The notes: a model not told the origin generated them from the sequence alone. A stretch of DNA of 64,000 nt from Flavobacterium tructae (GCF_002217475.1 NZ_MUHH01000031.1:27415-91414), one strand, 5' to 3'. Shown: positions 15,622 through 26,200, numbered from the stretch's first letter. A program made the numbers and translations.

Positions 15622-16418
15622 ATGAAAGAATTTGAGATTGAAAAAAACATTAATTTATCGGATGAAATTTTTTTAAGGCAGATTGATGCTATCATGCAAG
15701 AAAAAAAACGGACCCATCTTTTGGTGTCTCTCAATTAGCCGATCAGTTAAAGATCAGTAAAGCACAGCTTAATCGTAAAGTGCAAAATCAAATGAGTTTC
15801 CCGCCAGGGAAACTCATTTTGTATTATAGAATGCAGCTGGCCAAAGATATTTTAGAAACTAATAAATATTCTATTGAAGAAACAGCTCTTTATTGCGGTT
15901 TTAGCGGAGTGACTTCTTTCAGTCGTAAATTCAAACAAGAGTTTGGAATTTCCCCCTCAGCATATCGTAATGATAGTCTGATTACAGGATTTAAACCGGA
16001 AGATTGGAAAATTCCTTTAAGCAATGCGTGTTTCAACAAACTGATTCAGTTAAAAGAAGAATACAAATGGCTGGCGAAATTGCTGATCATCGTTATCGAT
16101 AATCTTGATAACGAGGCATTCTGTATAGAGATGCTGTCAGCGAAACTTTTTATGAGTCAGTCAAATCTTAACCGTAAGGTGAAATCATTATTTGGATTTC
16201 CGGCTATACATCTGTTACGAGATATACGCCTTCAATTTGCTGCTGAGGTATTAGTGGTACAAAAGAAATCAGTTACTGAGGCAGCCTCTCTTGCCGGCTT
16301 TTTTGATATCGCTCATTTTTCCCGTGTTTTCAAACAGAATTTTAATTATCCCCCAAGTAAGTATAATACAGATAACAGTTTATTTCCATTTGTTAATTTA
16401 TTAAGAAAAGTGCTATGA
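15622..16418 (+). pseudogene. AraC-family regulator with two HTH domains, frameshifted at an A8 run
   Basis: The frame from the ATG at 15622 (MKEFEIEKNINLSDEIFLRQIDAIMQEKK) runs into eight A residues at 15701-15708 and stops soon after. The next frame continues as TDPSFGVSQLADQLKISKAQLNRKVQ and onward to 16418. One extra A would join the two into a protein of about 265 residues. It has two complete AraC-type HTH domains: SKAQLNRKV..LAKDILETNKYSIEETALYCGFSGVTSFSRKFKQEFGISPSAYR and SQSNLNRKVK..AAEVLVVQKKSVTEAASLAGFFDIAHFSRVFKQNFNYPPSKY. Both domains look intact, so the break is recent, a sequencing error, or bypassed by slippage on the A run. It lies within the peptide-modification region and may regulate it. 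Confidence 0.75.
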
Positions 16419-16776
16419 TTCAAATTGATAAAAAGTAGCTTATTCTGTACAAATAAAAGCAAGAACAAACAGATAATTTTGACTTATTAGAATTAAGGAT
16501 TGTACAATCCGAATCTAAAAAACTCATTGAGGGATACTGCAGATCGCGAAAATGAGAAAATCAATAGTAAGGCAAAAATGTAATTCGTCTCAACAATGTA
16601 AATGAGATTTTTATCTCAAAGAAAAAAGAAAAATACAGCTTGATTGATACGGATTTTGTGTTTACGTTATTGATAAAAGTATATCATTTATAGGAGTAAA
16701 ATCCACAATTTTTCTGAGGCAGGCAATGAAAAAGAAATGCCTCATCAAGTAATGTTTAATTTAAAAAAGGAAAATC
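16419..16776. other. Intergenic stretch with a degenerate leader element
   Basis: No gene is supported. Near the right end GAGGCA (16716-16721) pairs with TGCCTC (16738-16743) around GGCAATGAAAAAGAAA, followed by ATCAAGTAATG. This resembles the 3' half of the recurrent leader (GGC..CTGAAAAGCC then TCATGAGTAG), and its TAA ends 24 nt before the next start codon, the same spacing as in the better copies. In this copy one extra base breaks the peptide frame. Confidence 0.45.
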
Positions 16777-16998
16777 ATGGCAGATGTATTAATTAAAAAC
16801 GAAGCAGGAACCGGGCCTTTAGCAACAGGAAGAACAAATGACCCAATAAACGCTGATCACTTACATGTAACTGATATCGACCCTGTAGTTCGAATTGTAT
16901 TAGGAAATGAGTACGTAGTAGGTTTAGACAATGGTACTAATATGGTAGGTCGTATGTGTACAGCATTAGCAGGAACTAATGCAACATTTACAAAATAA
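16777..16998 (+). CDS. Small protein of unknown function (73 residues)
   Basis: I do not recognise this protein. It begins MADVLIKNEAGTGPLATGRTND and ends NATFTK, and is rich in Gly, Asn, Thr and Val, with one Cys and two Met. It has no signal peptide or hydrophobic segment. The start MAD/MAT is shared with the DUF1842, second DUF1843 and 236-residue proteins of the same region, and a degenerate leader element precedes it at the usual distance, so it is probably expressed with them. It could be a small structural subunit or a further peptide substrate; the sequence does not decide. Confidence 0.62.
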   Translation: MADVLIKNEAGTGPLATGRTNDPINADHLHVTDIDPVVRIVLGNEYVVGLDNGTNMVGRMCTALAGTNATFTK

Positions 16999-17118
16999 GT
17001 AAAGGTCCCGTTTGCGGGTCATTAGGTTTGCTTCTAAAAAATAGGGTATCACTTTTACGAACCATGAAATTTTACTATTAGAGTTTCAAAAAGTACAAAC
17101 TATTTTACAGAAGCATTA

Positions 17119-17208
17119 ATAAGGAGTGGAGCAGATTCCACTTTAAAAAACGAACTGTTTGCATTCAGAAAATAATGTAAGGCGTTACCCGAAAAGCCTC
17201 ATGAGTAG
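17119..17208 (+). repeat. Recurrent leader element, copy C
   Basis: AGTGG and CCACT are kept around AGCAGATT, followed by TTTAAAAAACGAACTGTTT as in copy 1, a divergent insert, and AAGGCGTTACCCGAAAAGCC then TCATGAGTAG. Relative to copy 1 the insert is 2 nt longer and holds TAA, so the peptide frame is broken while the two hairpins (AGTGG/CCACT and AGGC/GCCT) remain. The final TAG ends 21 nt before the ATG at 17230. Confidence 0.62.
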
Positions 17209-17229
17209 GGCCAAACAAACAAATTTATT

Positions 17230-17940
17230 ATGGCAACTTTTAACACGACAGTTAGTATTAGTCCTGAAGACGTAAAAATTTTAAAAGCAGAAGGATATTC
17301 TTTATACGGATTCAAATCTGTAGCAGCGTCAGGGGATGGTTCTCCAACCGTATGGTTTCATTTACCGGCTGAAAAATTATTGACTTCAACCAAAATTACC
17401 TGGCAAGAACAGTTTCAGGCCTACAATTCAACAAGTACGGTTGCACCTCAGGTTGTAATTGAAGCGAGTAATACCATCGATACAGATTTGGGTGAAAAGA
17501 TAACAATTGAAAAAGGATCCGGTAATATCGAAGCAACTTCAGACGGTTATCCGGGAACAGTATCTTTTTTGAACGAAGATACACAGCGTTTTACAGTGGG
17601 GATTAATCAGTTAGTAAACGGGAAATCAAACATTTTGTGTGCTTTTCCAATTTTAGGAGCAGGGTCTGCAAGAGTGATCACACCTATTACTAAAATTGCT
17701 CTTATTTTTTCTACAGAGAAGATAGAAACAGCAACCGTAATTACAAAAGCAATGTCTGCCGGAGCTTTTATTGACCTTACTGGTACAGACTCACGTGTGG
17801 TTAATTATAACATAGATGAAGGCTGGAGTGCAAAAGGAGGTAATTGGCTGAAAAACTTTAATGCTTATACAGATTTGAAAAAGCTGTTAATTGAAAATAC
17901 CAGCGCCAGAGAAAAAGCGTTAAGCGAAAGAAGTAAGTAA
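17230..17940 (+). CDS. Uncharacterised signal-less protein, paralogue of the next gene
   Basis: This 236-residue protein is from a family I cannot name. The N-terminus VSISPEDVKILKAEGYSLYGFKSV matches LIINFSQETVEVLNKGNYSLCCFLAS of the following gene, and the C-terminal RVVNYNIDEGWSAKGGNW..LKKLL matches RIVTFDVDQGWSSNDEVW..LQTLL. The two are therefore paralogues over their whole length. The central ITIEKGSGNIEATSDGYP also resembles part of the protein at 2809. There is no signal peptide; the predicted structure is beta-rich. The pattern of small related cytoplasmic proteins, each behind the same leader, suggests subunits of one assembly or variants of one effector. Confidence 0.75.
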   Translation: MATFNTTVSISPEDVKILKAEGYSLYGFKSVAASGDGSPTVWFHLPAEKLLTSTKITWQEQFQAYNSTSTVAPQVVIEASNTIDTDLGEKITIEKGSGNIEATSDGYPGTVSFLNEDTQRFTVGINQLVNGKSNILCAFPILGAGSARVITPITKIALIFSTEKIETATVITKAMSAGAFIDLTGTDSRVVNYNIDEGWSAKGGNWLKNFNAYTDLKKLLIENTSAREKALSERSK

Positions 17941-17961
17941 CAATATAGGGTAGTGTTGTTT

Positions 17962-18004
17962 GAATTACTCTTCATCTGCATTTGGATGAGGAGTAATTCT
18001 TTTG
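17962..18004 (+). terminator. Strong hairpin terminator between the two paralogues
   Basis: GAATTACTCTTCATC (17962-17976) pairs with GATGAGGAGTAATTC (17985-17999), 15 bp with one G-U pair and an 8-nt loop, and TTTTG follows. It should separate or attenuate transcription into the gene at 18032. Confidence 0.75.
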
Positions 18005-18031
18005 TTTCAATTTAAACTTAAAGAAAATAGA

Positions 18032-18757
18032 ATGGCCAATAGACTAATAATTAACTTCTCTCAGGAAACCGTTGAGGTATTAAATAAAGGAAACTATAGT
18101 TTATGCTGTTTTCTGGCCTCAAGGTCCAGAAATGCTTCACAGTTCAGGCCTCTGTGTTGGAGTGTGACTAAAAATTTTCTGAGATCGGTCCTTATAGAAT
18201 GGGAATACAATCTGAGTGGTTATATATCGACAAGTGAGATTACAGAAAATCAAACAATATATATTCCGCAGCCACAATCTGAGAGACCCGCATCTAGTTC
18301 AACTTCAAGAAGAAGTATAGGAGGAACAAATTACAAAATAGAGTTAAAACAACGATTGCTGATTCAGGATTTTGGAGGACTTTCAGTAGATACCAATAAT
18401 GATAATCTAACCGTATTAATTCAGAACGAATCCGGTACAGAGTATGCGACTGGAATTTGTGTTCACAATACTAACGATAATCGGTACTATGGCAGCTGTA
18501 CTTTTAGAATTTTCGGAAGGCAAAATATTGAGGTTACTCCTGACAATAAAGCCTTCTTAATGTTTAGTGACAACAATCCTCAAAACAATACGGTAATGCT
18601 TATTTCGGAAAGTCCGGGAATATTGGTTGATTTTGATTTGATGAATGATTCCAGAATAGTCACATTTGATGTAGATCAGGGCTGGAGTTCCAATGACGAA
18701 GTATGGGGAACAAAATATCCTGCGGGTACAAACCTGCAAACCTTGTTAGTTTCTTAA
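18032..18757 (+). CDS. Uncharacterised signal-less protein, paralogue of the preceding gene
   Basis: This 241-residue protein starts at the ATG at 18032 (MANRLIINFSQETVEVLNKG). An upstream TTG in frame adds ten residues that do not align with the paralogue. It shares the N-terminal N-YSL block and the C-terminal V-FDVDQGWSSNDEVW..NLQTLL block with the protein at 17230. The centre differs: it has a Ser-rich linker (RPASSSTSRRS) and CVHNTNDNRYYGSC. No signal peptide or known domain is seen. Unlike its paralogue it has no leader element; a strong terminator hairpin lies just upstream instead. Function unknown. Confidence 0.72.
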   Translation: MANRLIINFSQETVEVLNKGNYSLCCFLASRSRNASQFRPLCWSVTKNFLRSVLIEWEYNLSGYISTSEITENQTIYIPQPQSERPASSSTSRRSIGGTNYKIELKQRLLIQDFGGLSVDTNNDNLTVLIQNESGTEYATGICVHNTNDNRYYGSCTFRIFGRQNIEVTPDNKAFLMFSDNNPQNNTVMLISESPGILVDFDLMNDSRIVTFDVDQGWSSNDEVWGTKYPAGTNLQTLLVS

Positions 18758-18980
18758 AGCAGTAAAAAAAATCATTTGCAGGTATCGTTTCAAACTTTGA
18801 CTATTACGACAAGTTTAGAAAAGTATACCCCACATTCTATAATGTTTCGATAAAGCAGTCTTAATTTTTTGTAGAAGAAAATATCCCTGCCAAATATGAA
18901 GTATTCCGGTGTAATCTGCTGATTATTACATGTAATGAGCCAGTTGTTACACTGTGAAAGTTAATTCTATAACATAGCTT

Positions 18981-18988
18981 TATTTTTG
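18981..18988 (+). promoter_or_regulatory. Candidate -7 box of the chitinase gene
   Basis: TATTTTTG fits the Bacteroidetes -7 consensus TAnnTTTG and lies 12 nt before the ATG. No convincing TTTG -33 element is seen 19-21 nt upstream, so the promoter may need an activator. Confidence 0.4.
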
Positions 18989-19000
18989 AAAAAAAAAGTT

Positions 19001-22000
19001 ATGAAACAACGCTACTTACTATTTTTATTTTCAGTTTTATTCCCAATCTTCTTAGTTTCTCAGCCCAGTCATAATAAAAAAGTAGTTGGATATTATGCAC
19101 AATGGGCTATTTATGGCAGAGATTTCAATGTCTCTAAGATAGATGGAAGTAAATTGACACATTTAAATTATTCTTTTTACGGTACAAGTTATGATCCCGC
19201 CCATCCGGAGAATACAAAATTACAATGTTTGGATACCTATGCTGATTTTGAGCATATGGAAGGAGGAATTCCGTGGGATGCTCCCGTAAAAGGAAACTTT
19301 TATGGCTTAATGAAGTTAAAAGAAAAGTACCCTCATTTAAAAGTACTAATATCTGTTGGTGGCTGGACAAAAGGTCAGGATCTTTCTCCAATTGCTGCAA
19401 GTCCTGTGGCAAGAGCTGCTTTGGCTGCCGATATGGTAAAATTCATCACTACTTATCCGTTTATTGACGGATTTGATATCGACTGGGAATATCCTCTTTC
19501 AGGTGGTACAGATGGTACTGAGATTCTTAATGGTGCCCCGGTTCCTCCTCAAAAATACCATCCTGACGACAACAAAAATTTAGTTTATTTATTAAAGGCA
19601 ATGCGTCAGGCGATGCCCAATAAATTAATTACAATCGCGGCTGGGAACAATGTTCGAAATGTATCCAAACAATATCTTGGACCAAATAACAGAGCTCAAT
19701 ACGGAATGACAGAAGATATTTCGACCTATTGCGATTATATCACTTATTTTGGTTATGATTTTGGAGGAAACTGGTATGATAAAACCTGCTACAATGCTCC
19801 ATTGTATGCAAGTGGAAACACCAACGATCCGCTTTATGGTGCAGCGCAGTCGGAATCATTAGACGAATTAACGAGTCAATATTTGAATGTAGTTGGTTTT
19901 CCCTCTGGTAAATTAATCATGGGATTACCTTTTTACGGAAAAAAGTTTGATCATGTTGCTAATGACGGAACTAATCCTAATTTGCCCGGATTATTCGTTG
20001 CCGCACCAAGAGATGTCGTTTCCGCCTGTAAAAATGCACAGCCTCCCCTAGGAACCTGGGATACAGGTGCTCCATGTGAAAATTCAGGAAGTATTGAAAT
20101 TTGCGATTTGGTAGGGAATGCGGCAACCAATCCGCATCCTTATCTTGATCCTAATACCATGATGGTTACGCCTACTGCAGCAGCTGCAGGCTGGGTGAGA
20201 TATTTTGATAACACCACCAAAGTTCCTTATTTATACAACTCGAAACTAAAACAGTTTATCTCTTACGAAGATAAGCAGTCGATCGATCTTAAAGCCAAAT
20301 ATATAGCGTCTAAAAACCTTGCAGGAGGTATGGTTTGGGAATTGTCTCAGGATACCAGAGGAGCTGTTCCTAATGCATTACTGAGTCAGATAAATGATTC
20401 GTTTAATGTTGCTGTTGAAGGAACTCTGACCCTTAGTGGAGCTGTAAAAATGGGTGCAAATTTGGTTTCGGATATCACCGTTCAGCTAAAAGATGAGAAT
20501 GACGCTGTTATTCAAACCGTTAAATCTTCCGATGGAAATTTTACTTTTAACAAAGTAGTTTCAGGAGCCAATTATTCAGTTACCGCTTTAAAAGTTTCCT
20601 ATACTTTTACGCCGGTAAAATTAACAAAGGTTAATGCAAACCAAACAGGTATCGTGATACAAGGTACACAACCTCTTTATGCCATTACAGGAACCGTGCT
20701 AAATGGTACTACAGCAGTTTCCGGAGTAACCGTTACCGCAGCTTCAGCAACAGCTAATGTTACTGCGGTTTCAGATTCAAAAGGAGCTTATAGCATAAGC
20801 GGTTTAACAGCAGGAGCAGACTACACCATTACTGCTGCCAAAACCGGAATGACATTTTCACCCGCTTCTACTTTATACAGTGTGTTAAGTGAAAATAAAG
20901 TTTTAGATTTTAATCAAAATGCCACTCCAACTAATAAAATAAGCGGAACGGTTAAAAATGGTGCTATGCCAATCGCTGGTGCAAAAATTGAACTAAATCT
21001 TCCATGGACAGATAGTACACATCCTTATGCTACTTTTGTTGCTACAACAGATACCTCTGGGAAATATAGTTTTGACAATGCAATATTTTCGGGCTATACA
21101 ACCATTTCAAGTTTAAAAATGAATGCCTGGGATAACAACTCTGTTGTTTATTATCCTACAGATTTGGCCAATTTACCAATTCCGGTTTTATCAAAAGAAT
21201 ATAACTTTAACTCAAGCGGTGTTACTCCGGAAGTGACAATCACGAGTCCGTCTGCGGCAAACCTTGCAATAGTTCCGGGAACAGCTATCCAGCTTAAAGC
21301 AAATGCCAGTATGACTTTTGAGGATGGAAAGACTACATTATCATCGGTTGTATTTAATGTAAATGGTATAAATATTACAGGAACGCCAACAACAGGTACC
21401 GAGTATGCGGCAACGTGGACTCCGGCAACAGCAGATTTTAATAAAAACTATACGCTAAAAGCTACGGCTACAGCCTCTAATAATGCTACAGCCGAAAATA
21501 GTTTTCCATTTTATTTGCAATGTTCAGGTACAGCATGTCCAAATGTATTACCCGAAATTGTGTGGACTGCCCCAGTGTCAACCACAATTAATCAGGCATC
21601 AGGTTTTCAACCCGTTTCAATAAGTGTTAATGTTACAGATAGAGATGGCACAATTTCAAGTGTTGCAGTAAATGTAAACGGAACTTATTTTCCTATGATA
21701 AAAGGTTCCGGAGACACTTACAGCTATACTTTTACTCCTAATAGCTATAAAGAATATCCAATAATTGTAAAAGCAACTGATAATAAAGGCGGTGAGAGTT
21801 TATTGAATCAATCGATCACTATTGTTAACTCAAAGTTTAATCCGTTGCCGGCTAAAGTTATTGTTGGCTATGCACATGGATGGGAAAGTGGGAGTGCACC
21901 ATTTTTGTATTTTAAAGAAATTGCAGACAAGAAATACAATGTTGTTGTTTATTCATTTATAGAGACGGTGAATAGAGATGGTTATACTCCAGTGTTAGTA

Positions 22001-23149
22001 GTAAATGAACCTCGATTTTTTACAAAAGGAGTCTTTGATCCGCAATTGTTAAAAAATGATATCAAGACCTTAAGAGATAAAGGTATTCCGGTAATTGTGT
22101 CAATTGGTGGACAGAATGGCCATGTTGTATTAAGCACCGTTGACCAGAAAAATATTTTTGTAAATGGAATAAAAGCGATTGTTGATCAATATAATTTTGA
22201 TGGAGTTGATATTGATTTTGAAGGCAGCTCTATGAATTTTGGAGCGGGAGCGTTAAAAGATTTTTCTTATTCGGCGATTTCGGCCTACCCAAAACTTAAG
22301 AATGTAATTGATGCTTTCAAGGAATTAAAGACCTATTATGGAACAGGTTTTATTTTAACTGCTGCTCCGGAAACCTATTATGTACAAGTTGGATATTCGG
22401 TATATGGGGATGGAGCCGGATCTTTTTTACCGGTAATTCATAATTTGCGTAATGAGCTGGATCTTTTGATGGTGCAGTTGTATAACACCGGATCTGTAAA
22501 TGCTTTAGATAACATAGCATATTCTCAAGCCTCTTCGGATTTTTTAGTAGCCATGTCAGATATGTTGATGAAAGGATTCAATGTAGCCTCTACAGGATTT
22601 TATTTCCCACCCTTGCCGGCTTCTAAAATAGTTATTGCAATTCCGGCCTGTCCGGGAGCGGCACCGGCAGGAGGATATCTAACACCTGACAAAGGGATTA
22701 ATGCTTTTAATTACTTACGATTTGGCACTACATATTCCGGAAGAAAATATACAATGAAATCTTCTTTGCAACCACAAATGAGAGGAGTGATGACCTGGTC
22801 TATCAATTGGGATGCCGCTTGTGGAAGTGGTTATGAGTTTTCTAACGCATATGACAACTACTTTAGTAAATCTCTGTCAGTTGATCAATTTGGCGAAAAA
22901 GAGGAGACCAATTTTATAGCTTATTTTAAAGATAATGCATTGTCTGTAGTTGTCCATAATGAAGCAATTGATATTGATCATGTTGAGGTATATAATGCTC
23001 TTGGGCAATCTGTAGTAAAGTACAAAAACACCCAAAACAATAGAAATTTATGGCTAGAAGATGGAAGTTTCCTGACGAAGCAGTTATTTATTGTAGTCAT
23101 AACCGATAATCTGGGACGAAGAAAATCGTATAAGCTGGTTAATTTTTAA
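19001..23149 (+). CDS. chiA: ChiA-like chitinase with two GH18 domains, secreted by type IX secretion
   Basis: This 1382-residue protein starts at the ATG at 19001, followed by a signal peptide (LLFLFSVLFPIFLVS). The first GH18 domain (about 27-460) has the catalytic D-x-D-x-E in GFDIDWEYP near residue 160. There follow carboxypeptidase-regulatory-like repeats (LSGAVKMGANLVSD, ITGTVLNGTTAVSG, ISGTVKNGAMPIAG) and two Ig-like segments. The second GH18 domain starts near residue 950 with DGVDIDFEG near 1067-1075, so both active sites keep the proton-donor Glu. The end (VEVYNALGQSVV..SYKLVNF) looks like a type A sorting domain. The layout is that of F. johnsoniae ChiA, which degrades chitin outside the cell. 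The symbol is by analogy. Confidence 0.85.
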   Translation: MKQRYLLFLFSVLFPIFLVSQPSHNKKVVGYYAQWAIYGRDFNVSKIDGSKLTHLNYSFYGTSYDPAHPENTKLQCLDTYADFEHMEGGIPWDAPVKGNFYGLMKLKEKYPHLKVLISVGGWTKGQDLSPIAASPVARAALAADMVKFITTYPFIDGFDIDWEYPLSGGTDGTEILNGAPVPPQKYHPDDNKNLVYLLKAMRQAMPNKLITIAAGNNVRNVSKQYLGPNNRAQYGMTEDISTYCDYITYFGYDFGGNWYDKTCYNAPLYASGNTNDPLYGAAQSESLDELTSQYLNVVGFPSGKLIMGLPFYGKKFDHVANDGTNPNLPGLFVAAPRDVVSACKNAQPPLGTWDTGAPCENSGSIEICDLVGNAATNPHPYLDPNTMMVTPTAAAAGWVRYFDNTTKVPYLYNSKLKQFISYEDKQSIDLKAKYIASKNLAGGMVWELSQDTRGAVPNALLSQINDSFNVAVEGTLTLSGAVKMGANLVSDITVQLKDENDAVIQTVKSSDGNFTFNKVVSGANYSVTALKVSYTFTPVKLTKVNANQTGIVIQGTQPLYAITGTVLNGTTAVSGVTVTAASATANVTAVSDSKGAYSISGLTAGADYTITAAKTGMTFSPASTLYSVLSENKVLDFNQNATPTNKISGTVKNGAMPIAGAKIELNLPWTDSTHPYATFVATTDTSGKYSFDNAIFSGYTTISSLKMNAWDNNSVVYYPTDLANLPIPVLSKEYNFNSSGVTPEVTITSPSAANLAIVPGTAIQLKANASMTFEDGKTTLSSVVFNVNGINITGTPTTGTEYAATWTPATADFNKNYTLKATATASNNATAENSFPFYLQCSGTACPNVLPEIVWTAPVSTTINQASGFQPVSISVNVTDRDGTISSVAVNVNGTYFPMIKGSGDTYSYTFTPNSYKEYPIIVKATDNKGGESLLNQSITIVNSKFNPLPAKVIVGYAHGWESGSAPFLYFKEIADKKYNVVVYSFIETVNRDGYTPVLVVNEPRFFTKGVFDPQLLKNDIKTLRDKGIPVIVSIGGQNGHVVLSTVDQKNIFVNGIKAIVDQYNFDGVDIDFEGSSMNFGAGALKDFSYSAISAYPKLKNVIDAFKELKTYYGTGFILTAAPETYYVQVGYSVYGDGAGSFLPVIHNLRNELDLLMVQLYNTGSVNALDNIAYSQASSDFLVAMSDMLMKGFNVASTGFYFPPLPASKIVIAIPACPGAAPAGGYLTPDKGINAFNYLRFGTTYSGRKYTMKSSLQPQMRGVMTWSINWDAACGSGYEFSNAYDNYFSKSLSVDQFGEKEETNFIAYFKDNALSVVVHNEAIDIDHVEVYNALGQSVVKYKNTQNNRNLWLEDGSFLTKQLFIVVITDNLGRRKSYKLVNF

Positions 23150-23275
23150 GACTAAATAATATCCAATTTCCTGAAAAATGAAGTTGACTAATAAAGTTAA
23201 ATTCGTTAGGTCATCTAATTCTTTATGCCGATCACAAATGAACTGTTTGGAGATCCTAATAAATACAAATAAATA

Positions 23276-26200
23276 ATGATGAAATTTTATAAAATACCAC
23301 TTCTTTTATTGTTTTTTTTGTTTAACCTAAATAACGCATATTCTCAAGTAAGTTATGAGTTTTGTATGACAGGTAAGTATGGAAACACGATTGTTTTGGA
23401 TTTTAAAGTTCATAATAACACGAATGCTTCCATACCGGACTATAGTTTTGTTTTCAATTGGAAAGGAGTCTCTAATGTTATCATGTGGTCCGGAATGGAT
23501 GTCATTCAAAACGGAGATAACGGTATAGTTGAGCTTAAAAAAACGACTTGGGGAGATGTTCTGCCGGTAGGAACTACAACTTATAGTGTCACGATGGATT
23601 ATGTGCCGGGAATGTTTCCGCCGGGTCAAGGTACATTAAATGGTACTCCCATAAAAGGAATTACGTGTTATACGCCTCCAGCGACCGAGAATTTTAAGTG
23701 CGAAAAAAATTTTAGCAGTATCTGCGCCATAAAACCTGCGGGACCTAATGGTAATGAAATAAAAATCGGTGAAGGTTCTGTCTGGGCGTGGGGTCAACGG
23801 GTAGATGTTTATATTCCCGAAAACAGAAAAGGTTGGGCTATTGGTATGGCTGTTTCTCACAGTTTGTTTACAAACCTGATGGGATTTGAGGCCATGAGTG
23901 TCAATGAGTATTTTGCAACAACGATTCAGGAAATAAACGCAGGCTGCGAAGGGAGTAAACTTATTGCTCCAGGTTGGGTTACAAAAAAATACCCTAATCA
24001 GGATTTAATTAACGGTGGAGTCAATTGTTATGATACCACGGGGAAGGTTGCAGCAGGATACTTTCAGCAAGAGATGGGAGGAAGCTGGATGGAGATGTTT
24101 ATGAACTATCCTTGTTTTATCCCTCAGGTTCCTAAGAATAATTTTATAAGCGATCCGGCCATAGGAGCAAGTTTTGAGTTTCAATCTATTATAAAAACGT
24201 ATCATGATTATAGAAATATTGCTTTTTGGCAATATGTTAAATGCTGGAATCCTATAGGTTTCATAAAAGACTCGAAAGATCCTTATGCAGCCGTTAAAAT
24301 TTTAGCTTTGGCTTATAATCAGGGAATGAACAGTGGCGCTTTTGAACCTGTTTTTGTTAAAAATCGCGCGAACGCTGTCGCTGCAACAAATTTGATGGAT
24401 TATATTTCTCCGGCTTCACCTTCCGGACTGGACCGGCTTTATGCAGAACAAATTAACAGGCTGACAAAAGTATTAGACGATAGGGTAGCAGATATCAGTT
24501 GGACTGATGCTGCTATTTGGGGCGTAACCGATAAATCGGCTCATACATTTAGAGGATTTTATGACTCACAAATTGAATGGAGTGACGTAGACGAGTATAT
24601 AAAAAAAATTACGCCTTTTTATGCTGCTTTCGGAGTAACAGAAGCAAATTTCAGAGCCGCAGTCAAACCTGTTTTTGATCGTATCAATGGAGGTAATTCT
24701 ATATCTTTCAGATACCAGATGCACGATGTAATAGAGGCAATAGTGGTTTTTTTGCCAGCCTTTGATCCTAAAAAAGGATTGTCTGAAACATATGGTAACG
24801 AATCAAACGGATGTTATGCTCCGACAGCCAGAATGGAAGGATTTAACGGAGGCTGCGGAAAAGATTTAGGATTAACAGTTTATTTCTCAGGGACACCTCC
24901 TTATAAATTTACATACAAGAGAACAGATGTATCTCCGGAAATTGTTTATCCCGAAATAACCACTTCACAAAATCCGTATTCGATAAATTCGGCATCTCTA
25001 TCAGAAGGAACATATGCTATTGTTGCAATCAGTGATGCTAATTCTGCCGGAGAAGTTGTGTGCGAACCTATAGAAATAAAAAATGTTGGAGTTGCAATCT
25101 CAGCAAAATTAGTTAAAGACGGAGGAGGAACATGTACGGGAACAGGAGCAGGGGTCAAGGTTGAAATAAGCGGCACGGGATCCGGTCCTTTTATAATAGA
25201 ATATGAAATAAACGGAGTGGTCCAATCTCCCGTAACAATAAATAATACAGGCTTGTATCCTTTAATAGTTGCTTCGGCCAAGGAAGGAACTTATCGATTG
25301 ACTAAAATTTCTACAGGCGGATGTACTTCGGTGCTTGACGATACAATTGTTATTGATAAAGAAATTCCGGCATCAGCCAGTGCTAAATTAACGAGATATG
25401 GAGGAGTTTCTTGTTCTGGGTTAGGTTCAGGGATTCAAGTAAACATAACAAGTACAAAATCAGGACCATTTACAATAGAATATGAAATTAACGGAACCGT
25501 TCAATCTCCTGTAACGATAAGCAGTACAGGTTTACACACCTTAATAATGGCTCCGGCAAATGTTGGAACGTATCGATTAACAAAAATTTCAGTTGAAGGT
25601 TGTGATTTTTTACTCGATGATACTTTAATTATTTATGGTGGAGTGCCTCCTAAAGCCAGCGCCGAGCTAATTAAATACGGAGGGAATGCTTGTTTAGGAG
25701 AGAATTCAGGAGTACAGGTAGAAATTATGAGCCCCGATTCTGGCCCTTTTGTAATAGAGTACGAAATTAACGGAATACCGCAATCTCCTGTAACTATAAA
25801 TGATGCGGGTTTACATACTTTAGTAACAGCTCCGTCTAAGGCCGGAATCTATCGAATTACAAAAATTTCAACCGGAGGATGCAGCTTTTCATTAGATAAT
25901 ACTCTTGTGATTGATAATGAAGAACCATTTACTGCAAACACTAAATTAGTCAAGTATGGGGGAGATTTTTGTTTAGGAGAGAATTCAGGAATTCAGGCAG
26001 AAATTACGAGTAAAGATCAGGGACCATTTACAATAGATTATGAATTAAATGGGATAGCTCAATCTCCCATAACAATAAACAATACAGGTTTGCATACCTT
26101 AATAGAGTCTCCGGCTAAGGAAGGAACTTATCGATTGACTAAAATTTCAACAAGAAGTTGCAGTCTTTTAATGGACGATGTTCTAATTATTGAGGAGAAT

